Assembly (NCBI GenBank): GCA_045603305.1
Contig: JAZULV010000006.1
Span: 1-18,306, forward strand
DNA length: 18,306 bases
DNA from: JAFRXK01 sp045603305
GTDB lineage: Bacteria; Bacillota; Clostridia; Lachnospirales; Lachnospiraceae
Direction of reading: 5' to 3'
Shown: positions 1 to 6,844 of the stretch, one piece after another
Position numbering within the stretch: position 1 is the first letter of the stretch
Layout of the letters: every line of letters begins with the position of its first letter
The notes under the pieces: generated by a model
What the model was told of the DNA's origin: nothing
The model's input: only the letters and a program-made list of their open reading frames with translations
Databases searched by the model: none
Made by a program: the position numbers and the translations under genes

Positions 1-298
1 CAGCGTGGATGCAGGCGACTGGATGATGTATTCAGTAAAGATACCTGCAACAGGCATTTACAGATTTGACGTAAGAGCAGCTAGAACAGACGGCGGCACA
101 AGCTTACTTAGCCTTATGGAGAATAACTCCGTAATAGCAACCGTTAATGTCGGAAGAACAGGCGGTTGGGGAATCTTCAGTGAGTTTAAGGGTACAGAGG
201 TACGCCTTACAGCAGGAACACACACCTTCAAGGTATATGCAGACGGTGGAAGATACAACCTCAACTGGTATGAGCTTGTAAAAGTTAATGTCAATTAA
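1..298 (+). CDS. C-terminal end of a secreted carbohydrate-active protein, CBM6-like module (5' truncated)
   Basis: The reading frame is open from the first base, so the gene begins outside the window; about 98 residues are visible. They look like the last two thirds of a family 6-type carbohydrate-binding module: an early GDWMMY strand, the IPATGIYRFDVRAA strand (typical 'G.Y....R.A'), a central TGGWG, and a closing YNLNWYEL with the aromatic side chains expected of a beta-sandwich sugar-binding site. Such modules sit at the end of secreted glycoside hydrolases or esterases and dock the enzyme on polysaccharide. No anchor or dockerin follows, so the parent protein is probably freely secreted. 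The catalytic part is not visible and its activity cannot be stated. Family assignment is by motif recognition only; a related beta-sandwich CBM (35/36) is possible. Confidence 0.75.
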   Translation, partial: SVDAGDWMMYSVKIPATGIYRFDVRAARTDGGTSLLSLMENNSVIATVNVGRTGGWGIFSEFKGTEVRLTAGTHTFKVYADGGRYNLNWYELVKVNVN

Positions 299-325
299 GC
301 TTCAGTATTAAACATACAAATATAA

Positions 326-357
326 GCATGCCCCTTTGCTTTTGCAAAGGGGCGTGC
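326..357. terminator. Stem-loop between convergent genes, probable bidirectional terminator
   Basis: A 14-bp stem (326-339 with 344-357, one G-U pair) closes on a TTTT loop. On the plus strand it follows the CBM6-type gene but is not followed by a T run. On the minus strand the bases after the stem are T-rich but broken, and lie downstream of the 405-836 gene. It most likely ends both convergent transcripts. Confidence 0.55.
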
Positions 358-404
358 CATATTGAAAAGAGTATATTATGAAGAAAACAATATAGAGATA
401 CAAA

Positions 405-836
405 TTATAAATAAACAAGCAAATCTTTCATAAAATCCTGCTCTATTTTAATAAGTTTTTCAGTAAGGTGTACGCTTTCAGAATCAGCTGCCTTGTACTG
501 GTGAAGATATCTGCTTAAGGATTTGATACCCATGTTGCAGCCGTCAATCATTATTTCTGCAATTTTGGCATCGTCATCATCCATCATCAGTTTCATTTCC
601 GTGCTTACCCAGGACATCATTTTGGCCATTGGCGCTGGGTCCTTCTCGTCCTCGCCTACCGAGTTGAGCAATGAGTGGCAGCTGTCGCCTATTCGTATAT
701 GACTGTCATTATACTTAGTAATCATATCTTTCAAATTGCTGTCTTTAATATAGGGTGTTACCTGCTCCATACTGTTGGTAGCAGATTTGCAACCGGCATT
801 ACATTCCCTAAGTAATTTTATTGTATCGTCGTTCAT
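405..836 (-). CDS. Small helical protein of unknown function, ferritin-like four-helix type
   Basis: 143 residues, predicted all-helical from its pattern, with no signal peptide or membrane span, so probably cytoplasmic. The start is supported by an AGGAGG site 7 nt before the ATG. Four cysteines (C12, C16, C53, C100) fall one or two per putative helix, with C12-x3-C16 and an adjacent C53-H54, plus a Met-rich stretch near 70-85 followed by DDDD at 86-89. The layout resembles small ferritin-like proteins of the DUF2383 kind, and the Cys/His/acidic residues could bind metal, but the usual ExxH iron ligands are not seen. It is alone on the minus strand, divergent from spmA, with its own likely promoter and a shared terminator. 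Function unknown; the ferritin-like label is inference. Confidence 0.7.
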   Translation of the reverse strand: MNDDTIKLLRECNAGCKSATNSMEQVTPYIKDSNLKDMITKYNDSHIRIGDSCHSLLNSVGEDEKDPAPMAKMMSWVSTEMKLMMDDDDAKIAEIMIDGCNMGIKSLSRYLHQYKAADSESVHLTEKLIKIEQDFMKDLLVYL

Positions 837-864
837 GGGTGCCTCCTATAGATGAAGTAAATTG

Positions 865-893
865 ATTTTAGGAGTATTGTGTGCGGAAAGCAA
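865..893 (-). promoter_or_regulatory. Sigma-A-type promoter for the 143-aa helical protein gene
   Basis: On the minus strand, TTGCTT (888-893) and TAAAAT (865-870) are separated by exactly 17 bases and lie about 30 bases before the start codon. This is a close match to vegetative promoter spacing. Confidence 0.45.
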
Positions 894-997
894 AAAAATA
901 TACATGTAAAAAAGCATGATTGTATTTCAGATAAATACTAAAGGGTAATAATAAAAAATTAAGTCTCATATAATAATCAAAAAGCAGGTAAATAAGT

Positions 998-1693
998 ATG
1001 CTTGATTATTTATGGGGCTTTATGCTTATATTAGGTGTGGTGTGGGGGCTTCTTAACGGAAGGGCAGAAGCTTTGACAGAAGGCGTTCTTACCGGAGCCA
1101 AAGAAGCGGTCACTATGAGCATAACAATGCTTGGAATAATGTCTGCATGGACCGGAATAATGCAAATTGCCCAGAGGACCGGGATAATAGAAAATATATC
1201 TTCAAAATTAAGATCTTTTATGAGGTTTATGTTTCCTAATATAGATAGAGAGATGCCTGCTTATGGGCATATATGCACCAATATCGTGGCAAATGTGCTT
1301 GGCCTCGGGTGGGCGGCAACTCCAGCGGGCCTTAAGGCGATGGAGGAGCTTGCAAAAATAAAAGAAGAGCAGGCAGAGAAAGAGCTGGGAGAAAACTCTG
1401 AGGTGACCGGTAAAGCAGAAATACAAAGGATGAACAGAAAAGATAAAAAGAAAAGAAATAAATTTGCAAATACCGGCGATGTGGCGACCGATGAAATGTG
1501 TACATTTCTGGTTCTGAATATTTCTTCACTGCAGCTTATTCCGGTAAATATAATTGCCTACAGAAGTCAGTATGGCAGTGTCAGTCCTGCGGCAGTAGTT
1601 GTGCCTGCAATAATAGCGACAACATTTAGTACGCTGGTGGCGGTTGTGTTCTGCAAAATTATGAGCGGAAGGAAAGCATATAAGAGATGTTGA
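998..1693 (+). CDS. spmA: Spore maturation protein A-like membrane protein (nucleoside-recognition/Gate domain)
   Basis: 231 residues. An N-terminal hydrophobic segment (about 1-20) is followed by the family block GAKEAVTMSITMLGIM, then AYGHICTNIVANVLGLGWAATP, the classic Gate-domain helix pair, and near the C-terminus TFLVLNISSLQLIPVNIIAYR, all as in SpmA. Family members are usually just under 200 aa; the excess here is a charged Lys/Glu-rich insertion (about residues 118-165) between two membrane segments. SpmA and SpmB act together in spore-core dehydration in Bacillus, but homologues are also common in non-sporulating bacteria, where their role is unknown. A weak ribosome site (GCAGGTA) precedes the ATG. 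The partner spmB lies one gene downstream, separated by the AGCS symporter gene. Integral membrane protein; substrate unknown. Confidence 0.9.
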   Translation: MLDYLWGFMLILGVVWGLLNGRAEALTEGVLTGAKEAVTMSITMLGIMSAWTGIMQIAQRTGIIENISSKLRSFMRFMFPNIDREMPAYGHICTNIVANVLGLGWAATPAGLKAMEELAKIKEEQAEKELGENSEVTGKAEIQRMNRKDKKKRNKFANTGDVATDEMCTFLVLNISSLQLIPVNIIAYRSQYGSVSPAAVVVPAIIATTFSTLVAVVFCKIMSGRKAYKRC

Positions 1694-1773
1694 CGATTTA
1701 GAATGCACATATCTTATTCAGAATAATAATTACATCAGTTGTCTTAGCATAATATTTATTAATTAAGAACAAA

Positions 1774-1805
1774 AGGAGAATAGCAATGGGTTATTCTCTT
1801 TTTTT
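1774..1805 (+). terminator. Weak stem-loop plus T7 run ahead of the AGCS gene: terminator or attenuator
   Basis: A 7-bp stem (1776-1782 with 1792-1798), extendable by A-T pairs, is followed directly by seven Ts. It could end the spmA transcript. Its 5' arm contains an AGGAGA ribosome-site-like sequence and its loop contains an ATG, so it overlaps the candidate leader ORF described separately. Confidence 0.5.
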
Positions 1806-1830
1806 AGTTTTGAGATGGGGAGAGTATTAG
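1786..1830 (+). CDS. Candidate 14-aa leader ORF abutting the AGCS start
   Basis: ATG at 1786 is preceded by AAAAGGAGA at good spacing and opens a 14-residue frame (MGYSLFLVLRWGEY) that stops with TAG at 1828-1830, immediately before the ATG of the symporter. The hairpin at 1774-1805 covers its start region. Translation of this ORF could melt the hairpin and couple to the symporter start. It may equally be a chance reading of a terminator; no conservation can be checked here. Confidence 0.3.
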   Translation: MGYSLFLVLRWGEY

Positions 1831-3531
1831 ATGGAAAGCTTTGCGGATGTTCTTGGTAAGATTGATGATTTTGTATGGGGACCGGTCATGCTGGTGTTTA
1901 TGGTAGGAACCGGTATATTTCTTACGTTTAAACTTAGGTTCCTTACATGGCGAAACTTAGGCTATGCTTTGAGAAAGAGCTTTAGCAGAGAGTCAAGAAG
2001 CAAAACCGGAGACGGAGATATTTCATCATTTTCAGCACTCATGACAGCCCTTGCAGCAACTCTTGGAACCGGTAATATAGTTGGTGTAGCTACAGCCATG
2101 GTGTCCGGCGGACCGGGAGCACTTGTGTGGATGAGCATATCCGCAGCCTTTGGTCTAAGCTCAAAATTTGCTGAATGTATGCTTGCCACAAAGTATCGTG
2201 AAGTAAATGAGAGGGGGGAGATGGCCGGCGGTCCCATGTATGTTATGAAAAGGGGGATTAAGAATAAAAGACTGGGTAAATTACTTGGCTGGCTGTTTGC
2301 TTTTTTTGCGGTGATTGCATCCTTTGGAATAGGCAATCTTACTCAGTCGAATTCTATTTCCGATGCTTTAGATTCAACCTTTGGCATACCGGTATGGGTT
2401 ACAGGTGTGGTAGTGACTGTTATTGCTTTTGCAGTTATGGTAGGTGGAATTAATACTATCTCTAAGGTGTCATCAGTGATTGTGCCGGCAATGGCAATTT
2501 TTTATTTAGTTACAGGGCTTGTAGTAATTATCTGCAATATTTCATCCTTGCCGGCCGGCGTTGCCATGATATTTAAGATGGCATTTAGTGCTGAGGCCGT
2601 CGGTGGAGGCCTTTGCGGTACGATTACCGCATCAATGATGAATGCTGTACGTTTTGGTGTGGCAAGAGGTGTATTTTCCAATGAAGCCGGCATGGGTTCT
2701 GCAGCAATTACTGCGGCGGCAGCAACAACCGATAACAATGTGCGTCAGGGATATGTCAACATGACCGGTACCTTCTGGGACACAATTGTTGTGTGTACGA
2801 TTACGGGGCTATGCATTGCTGCTTCCGGAGCACTGGGAGCTACTGAGGTTGATAAAACCGGCACATATATCATACAGGAAAGTAAGGATGCAGATTATGA
2901 TTTTTCGGTAAATGTGTCTGAAAAGGATGCTAATGAAAAATTAATGATAACCAATTATGATACAGACATAGAAGGTGCCGAGGTTGTTCTTTATTGCGGA
3001 GATGAGGTTCTTAGGCTGGAGGCTGTAGATAAGCCAGGAAACAGGGTGTCAGAAATGCCATCAGTGGAAGGAATTTGTGGCAGATGGACTGATGCAGAAG
3101 GGAATTGTTATATATTTGGAGATGATGGTACATACAGTCACGAAGTTGTAATAACAGGTGCGCCGCTTACAATACTGGCTTTTGAAAGTGCAGTAGGCAA
3201 AGCCGGAGGCTGGTTTGTAGCTATAGGTATTGTGCTGTTTGCTTTTGCTACGATTCTGGGATGGGAGTATAACGGAGAGAAAGCGTTGGAATATATTCTT
3301 GGCACCCACAAATTTAACAAGGTTTATCGTATACTGTACTCGTTAATGGTTTATGTAGGGGCAACATCTGCCCTTGAAATAGTTTGGAATTTCTCAGACA
3401 TTGCAAATGCACTTATGGCAGTACCAAATCTAATATGCCTGCTTTTATTGAGTGGGGAGATTGCAAAGGATACTAAAGACTTTGAGGTAATAAGAAAACA
3501 GGAAGAAGCCTTGAGAAAAAGCAGAGCTTAA
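1831..3531 (+). CDS. Alanine/glycine:cation symporter (AGCS family) with a soluble insertion
   Basis: 566 residues of a sodium-coupled amino-acid carrier in the cytoplasmic membrane. Family signatures are clear: ALAATLGTGNIVGVA (about 73-87), GGPGALVWM (93-101), GGPMYVM (133-139), FGIGNLTQSNSI (165-176), SNEAGMGSA (283-291) and GWEYNGEKALEYI (477-489). Usual length is about 450-500 aa. The excess is a polar block at about 340-442 between two membrane segments that would normally be joined by a short loop. Its end, GRWTDAEGNCYIFGDDGTY (418-435), resembles the 'GxWxx..G..Y.F..DGTY' pattern of lipocalin-like secreted domains. A GGGGAG ribosome site lies 8-9 nt before the ATG. It sits between spmA and spmB, presumably co-transcribed with spmB. 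Ala or Gly is the family substrate; the actual substrate is not determinable. Confidence 0.92.
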   Translation: MESFADVLGKIDDFVWGPVMLVFMVGTGIFLTFKLRFLTWRNLGYALRKSFSRESRSKTGDGDISSFSALMTALAATLGTGNIVGVATAMVSGGPGALVWMSISAAFGLSSKFAECMLATKYREVNERGEMAGGPMYVMKRGIKNKRLGKLLGWLFAFFAVIASFGIGNLTQSNSISDALDSTFGIPVWVTGVVVTVIAFAVMVGGINTISKVSSVIVPAMAIFYLVTGLVVIICNISSLPAGVAMIFKMAFSAEAVGGGLCGTITASMMNAVRFGVARGVFSNEAGMGSAAITAAAATTDNNVRQGYVNMTGTFWDTIVVCTITGLCIAASGALGATEVDKTGTYIIQESKDADYDFSVNVSEKDANEKLMITNYDTDIEGAEVVLYCGDEVLRLEAVDKPGNRVSEMPSVEGICGRWTDAEGNCYIFGDDGTYSHEVVITGAPLTILAFESAVGKAGGWFVAIGIVLFAFATILGWEYNGEKALEYILGTHKFNKVYRILYSLMVYVGATSALEIVWNFSDIANALMAVPNLICLLLLSGEIAKDTKDFEVIRKQEEALRKSRA

Positions 3532-3652
3532 GTGCTTTTATATGCAAAGAAACTGCCTGTTCTTTGTATTAGAAAGCAGATGGCGGTTTTGGGGTAGAAT
3601 AATTGCAGATTAGACTTCATAATATTCTATAAGAGTATTACGAGGTCTGTTT

Positions 3653-4177
3653 ATGCAGTATGTATTATACATTTCAAATATGCTTATCCCGGTGATAATT
3701 ACATATGTGGTAGCAAAGGGACTTATTAAGAAAAGACCAATATTCAAGGACTTTACAGAAGGTGCATGGGACGGCATGAAAACCGTGGCAAATGTGCTTC
3801 CTACATTAATCGGTCTGATGATTGCGGTAAGCGTGCTTCGTGCATCCGGCTTTCTGGATTTTCTTACAGAAGTGCTTTCGGGGGCTGCCGGACTGGTGAA
3901 CTTTCCGGCAGAAATAATTCCGGTTACAGTAGTAAAAATGTTCTCGTCCTCGGCGGCGACAGGACTGTTGCTGGATTTGTATAAGGAGTATGGTACAGAT
4001 TCTTTTGCCGGGCTGGCGGCATCAATAGCAATGAGCAGTACTGAGACCATATTTTATACCATGTCAGTATATTTTATGACGGCGAAGGTAACTAAAACAA
4101 GGTGGACACTGGCCGGGGCACTTATTGCGACGATTGCGGGAGTGATAGCGAGTGTGGTGCTGGCAGGGGTGATGTGA
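3653..4177 (+). CDS. spmB: Spore maturation protein B-like membrane protein
   Basis: 174 residues, close to the usual SpmB length. The sequence begins with a hydrophobic helix (IPVIITYVVAKGLIKK), then the diagnostic FTEGAWDGMKTVANVLPTLIGLMIAVSVLRASG, the VVKMFSSSAATGLLLDLYKEYGTDSFAGLAASIAMSSTETIFYTMSVYF block, shown here by position as residues about 35-66 and 93-142, and a closing membrane helix. GAGGT lies about 7 nt before the ATG. It is the partner of SpmA; the two are normally adjacent, but here an AGCS gene stands between them. A strong hairpin follows the gene. Role outside sporulation is unknown. Confidence 0.92.
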   Translation: MQYVLYISNMLIPVIITYVVAKGLIKKRPIFKDFTEGAWDGMKTVANVLPTLIGLMIAVSVLRASGFLDFLTEVLSGAAGLVNFPAEIIPVTVVKMFSSSAATGLLLDLYKEYGTDSFAGLAASIAMSSTETIFYTMSVYFMTAKVTKTRWTLAGALIATIAGVIASVVLAGVM

Positions 4178-4186
4178 TAAATAAAA

Positions 4187-4250
4187 GGGAGCGTTGTCTG
4201 ATAAGAGATTTCTTTGGAAATCAATTATATTACAACGCTCCCCTTGTTTT
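4187..4250. terminator. Strong bidirectional terminator between spmB and the minus-strand operon
   Basis: An 11-bp outer stem (4187-4197 with 4232-4242) encloses a second perfect 6-bp hairpin (4207-4212 with 4217-4222). On the plus strand CTTGTTTT follows; on the minus strand TTTTATTT follows the same stem. It therefore can stop both spmB and the convergent minus-strand operon. Confidence 0.8.
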
Positions 4251-4336
4251 AGATTATATGTGTAAAATTAAGACTTGGTAAAAGTGTGCTTCCTTTAGTT
4301 CTCTTCGAAATAATACCAGTGGTCTTTTGGAAGTGG

Positions 4337-4471
4337 TTAAAGTAACTTTTCTGCCCTGTTCACATCCGGTGGTGCCAAGGAAAGTATGCCGACCCAGGCA
4401 AGGGCCACAATAACAGCCACCAGTGCAATGCATATTAGACATTTTAGGTTGTCATTCATTCTTTTTTTCAT
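4337..4471 (-). CDS. 44-aa single-span membrane peptide
   Basis: A short ORF: a basic start (MKKRMNDNLK), one hydrophobic segment of about 22 residues (CLICIALVAVIVALAWVGIL), and a polar tail ending VNRAEKLL. This is a small inner-membrane protein with the basic end inside, or possibly a signal-anchored secreted peptide. The ribosome site AGAGGT lies 6 nt before the ATG. It is the last gene before the bidirectional terminator and appears to be the distal gene of the minus-strand operon. Its ATG overlaps, as ATGA, the stop of an upstream open frame that continues the frame of the 688-aa protein, an arrangement typical of translational coupling. No family recognised; small toxin, holin-like or regulatory peptide are all possible and none is supported. 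Confidence 0.6.
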   Translation of the reverse strand: MKKRMNDNLKCLICIALVAVIVALAWVGILSLAPPDVNRAEKLL

Positions 4472-4647
4472 AATCGGACCTCTTTAGAAAATATAATCTT
4501 GCATTTACTCTCAAGAGTTATTTCAAGATTGTCTGTAATATAATCAATTCTACCAGCATTACTCACTAATTGTATTAACGAACTGGTAATAGTAGATTTT
4601 CCTTTCGGAAATAGCAGCAGTGTTATTGCATTGCCAATTTCATAAAT
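4468..4647 (-). other. 59-codon open extension in frame after the 688-aa protein stop
   Basis: Directly after the TAA at 4648-4650 the same frame stays open for 59 sense codons and ends at TGA 4468-4470, overlapping the ATG of the 44-aa gene. There is no in-frame ATG in it. The translation includes RIDYITDNLEITLESKCKII, which has the same alternating pattern as the GDL-I-F beta-hairpin motifs of the repeat protein. It may be the remnant of a longer original C-terminus cut by a nonsense change, a readthrough product, or a leftover of a separate gene that lost its start. Chance is not excluded for an open run of this length in AT-rich DNA. Confidence 0.4.
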
Positions 4648-6714
4648 TTATACTATGTACCCTTGGTTGTTAAATATCTTCAAAAACATATCACCTGTAA
4701 GAAGGATAGTGACATCTCCATTAGGAAAATAATTTACATCCTTCACGATTAAGTGCATATCTTTGATTTGTGCCCATTTATCATCAAAAAGACTGCTACC
4801 CTTGTCTTTTTCAAAGAAATCAACCCACTCTGTTTTCTCACCGGGAAAACAAGTATCGCCGGCACCCAGAATAATCTTTTCGGTATTCTTATCACATAAT
4901 CTCCATGGTAAAACTAAATCTTCTAACATCCATGGTGACCAGTGTTTCCCTATCAAAGTATTGTAGTCTTTTTGATTATTAGTTAATGTTTCTACATCGC
5001 GTACATTTGGGCTTTCATCGAGCTTGTCGAATGGTACTTCCTTAGGCTCAATTGTAATAGTATCCATAAAACATTTATTATTAGTGTCTGATTCGTGCAC
5101 CAGCTCCATCATATTACCATATACGTTTATACGTGTGTCGTTAAATCCCCTGATTTGCCATTCTTCTAAAGTAAATGAAGAATACACAAAACATTCTAAC
5201 ATCACATCATTTGTGAAATATATTTGTAAATCACCCTGCTTATTTACATTGACTCCGGTAACATACAACTTCTCTCTGTTCATCAAAGCTGCACATTGTT
5301 CATCATATTTTGTGTTAATTGTATCTAGCCAATTGATATTATCGACATCTTTATATTGTGTACAAGGAAGGTAACAGTCTCTTCCACCAACTATAATATT
5401 TTGTGTTTTTAAATCCACTAATCGCCATTGTTGTCCGCATATTAATTGAGCTGAATCATATCTCTGATTTGACGCTTCGGTCTCTTTCCCTCTTAAAAAT
5501 GTGAATGCATAATATGTTCCTCTGCGTGTAATTGATAGCAGTTTGGCACCGGTTATTTCACTAAGGTATTGATTTATACTTTCAAAATCACAGTCGGACT
5601 CCTTTGATATGTTTTTCTTGTGGTAGTCCAAGAAATCTTTTCCGCCTTCATAATACTCCGGCTTAGTTAACTGATATCCTCTCCAGAATGTTGCATCTGA
5701 TGAGTGACTGAAAAAAGCTTCAAAATAATACTGCTCACCAAACTTCAAAATCAAATTTCCGTTCTTAGATAAAGAAGTGCTTGTGATTTTTAATTGCAAA
5801 GACTGTACAGACTCTTTTTTATCTTTATAATAATCGTTTTCTCGCAAAGCTGGTTGCAACAAGTCATTCCAGCAAAGGATACCTCTGATGTCCGAAGTGC
5901 CAATCAGTACTTCAGCGTTTTTCTTATCACATATTCTCCAAGGACAGTAGAAGTAGATAACAAATGTACTGTTGCCATTTGTTTTGTCAGCAACTCTGAA
6001 CTTTAGCCACGCAACCGGAGCTTCTTTTAATGTGTCCTCTTTTTTTCTGCCAATTTCAATCAACTTGCCCCCTATCAACTGTGACCAATATGACAAGGAC
6101 TTTTCGTTTAATATGTACTCTTGCTCCTGTCTAATCTGAAGTGTTTCCATTGTTGCAGAGTTATCATCAGAAACATAAATAATACGCCCTTTACTTTTGA
6201 GTAACCACCAGGTCTTACAAGGTGTAATTATGTTTTCAACAAAATTGCCTTTCTGCAGAGGTGCCAGATAGGCACCTCCGCATTTGTAAAACCACCATCC
6301 ATACTGTTCTTCAGAGAAATCTGTAAATGCACACAGCACTATCTGTTTTGAGAAAAAGACTCTCAAATCGCCATAATTGGAGATTTCAATCTTTTCAACA
6401 AAAAGCTCATCGTGCAGCACCTTTTCCAGATTCTCATCCAAAAATGTGTAATTATTCTGCCACTCTGAAACTTCACCCTTAACTTTTTTTAAATCTTCGG
6501 GATTAGCAAAAACATCACCGGAAGCTGCCAGGATTTTTGCATTCTTCTGACATTTAAGTACCCATGGACAAGCAAGCTGCAACCCATAACTGTTTTCTGA
6601 TATTTGTTTGTCCGGTGAAGAAACACCTAATACAAAGCCTGTCAGATTCAACAGATGAGAAATATTCAACACTCTCAATCCAATAATTTGGTCAAAATAT
6701 TTGTTCAAATTCAT
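4648..6714 (-). CDS. 688-aa repeat protein of unknown function
   Basis: No signal peptide or membrane span, so probably cytoplasmic. It is built from about four diverged modules of roughly 130-180 aa. Each has motif A, 'PWxL....N..IL.G..D' (CPWVLKCQKNAKILAASGD at about 49-67; CPWRICDKKNAEVLIGTSD at 257-275; QQWRLVDLKTQNIIVGGRD at 428-446; LPWRLCDKNTEKIILGAGD at 602-620), and motif B, a beta-hairpin 'GDL.I.F....L..F' (115-130, 319-334, 494-509, 666-681). A degenerate motif A with WWLL and VSDD is near 169-184. Modules 1-3 begin with an '(L)IG.KL..I' strand. I chose ATG 6714 over the ATG at 6738 because only the former has a ribosome site (AGAGGTG). Family not recognised; such WRL/GxxD single modules recall small immunity-type proteins, which is inference. 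Second main gene of the operon. Confidence 0.8.
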   Translation of the reverse strand: MNLNKYFDQIIGLRVLNISHLLNLTGFVLGVSSPDKQISENSYGLQLACPWVLKCQKNAKILAASGDVFANPEDLKKVKGEVSEWQNNYTFLDENLEKVLHDELFVEKIEISNYGDLRVFFSKQIVLCAFTDFSEEQYGWWFYKCGGAYLAPLQKGNFVENIITPCKTWWLLKSKGRIIYVSDDNSATMETLQIRQEQEYILNEKSLSYWSQLIGGKLIEIGRKKEDTLKEAPVAWLKFRVADKTNGNSTFVIYFYCPWRICDKKNAEVLIGTSDIRGILCWNDLLQPALRENDYYKDKKESVQSLQLKITSTSLSKNGNLILKFGEQYYFEAFFSHSSDATFWRGYQLTKPEYYEGGKDFLDYHKKNISKESDCDFESINQYLSEITGAKLLSITRRGTYYAFTFLRGKETEASNQRYDSAQLICGQQWRLVDLKTQNIIVGGRDCYLPCTQYKDVDNINWLDTINTKYDEQCAALMNREKLYVTGVNVNKQGDLQIYFTNDVMLECFVYSSFTLEEWQIRGFNDTRINVYGNMMELVHESDTNNKCFMDTITIEPKEVPFDKLDESPNVRDVETLTNNQKDYNTLIGKHWSPWMLEDLVLPWRLCDKNTEKIILGAGDTCFPGEKTEWVDFFEKDKGSSLFDDKWAQIKDMHLIVKDVNYFPNGDVTILLTGDMFLKIFNNQGYIV

Positions 6715-6844
6715 CGAGGCACCTCTCAAAATCATCAAAGATTTGCTTTAAAACATATTTGCCTAGTCTCAGCTTCAATGTGTTATTCAAGTTACTATAG
6801 CGTTTTTCCGTATTTTCTATATAATCTGCAAATTTGATCTTCAT
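6692..6844 (-). CDS. Candidate 50-aa ORF overlapping both flanking genes
   Basis: An ATG-initiated frame starts inside the last codons of the 275-aa gene and ends inside the first codons of the 688-aa gene, filling the gap in a third frame. The product would be charged and helical (for example GKYVLKQIFDDFERCLDEF) and of ordinary composition. There is no clear ribosome site before its ATG, so expression would need coupling to the upstream gene. It may be a real small protein, a frame-shifted tail of the 275-aa protein, or chance. Confidence 0.25.
   Translation of the reverse strand: MKIKFADYIENTEKRYSNLNNTLKLRLGKYVLKQIFDDFERCLDEFEQIF
6720..6726 (-). promoter_or_regulatory. Ribosome site deciding the start of the 688-aa protein
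   Basis: AGAGGTG on the minus strand lies 5 nt before ATG 6714, while no such sequence precedes the in-frame ATGATG at 6733-6738. The start is therefore placed eight codons inside the longest frame. Confidence 0.7.

Noticed and set aside
3545..3590. Imperfect hairpin between the AGCS gene and spmB as a terminator
   Set aside because: The stem is interrupted and followed only by TTTT then GGGG; readthrough into spmB seems more likely.
998..4177. Taking spmA/spmB as proof of sporulation
   Set aside because: Homologues of both occur in non-sporulating bacteria, and no other sporulation gene is in the window.
4254..4442. 62-aa minus-strand ORF rich in Cys/Gly near the spmB terminator
   Set aside because: It overlaps the 44-aa membrane peptide in another frame, has no ribosome site, and the 44-aa frame has both a good ribosome site and a sensible protein pattern.
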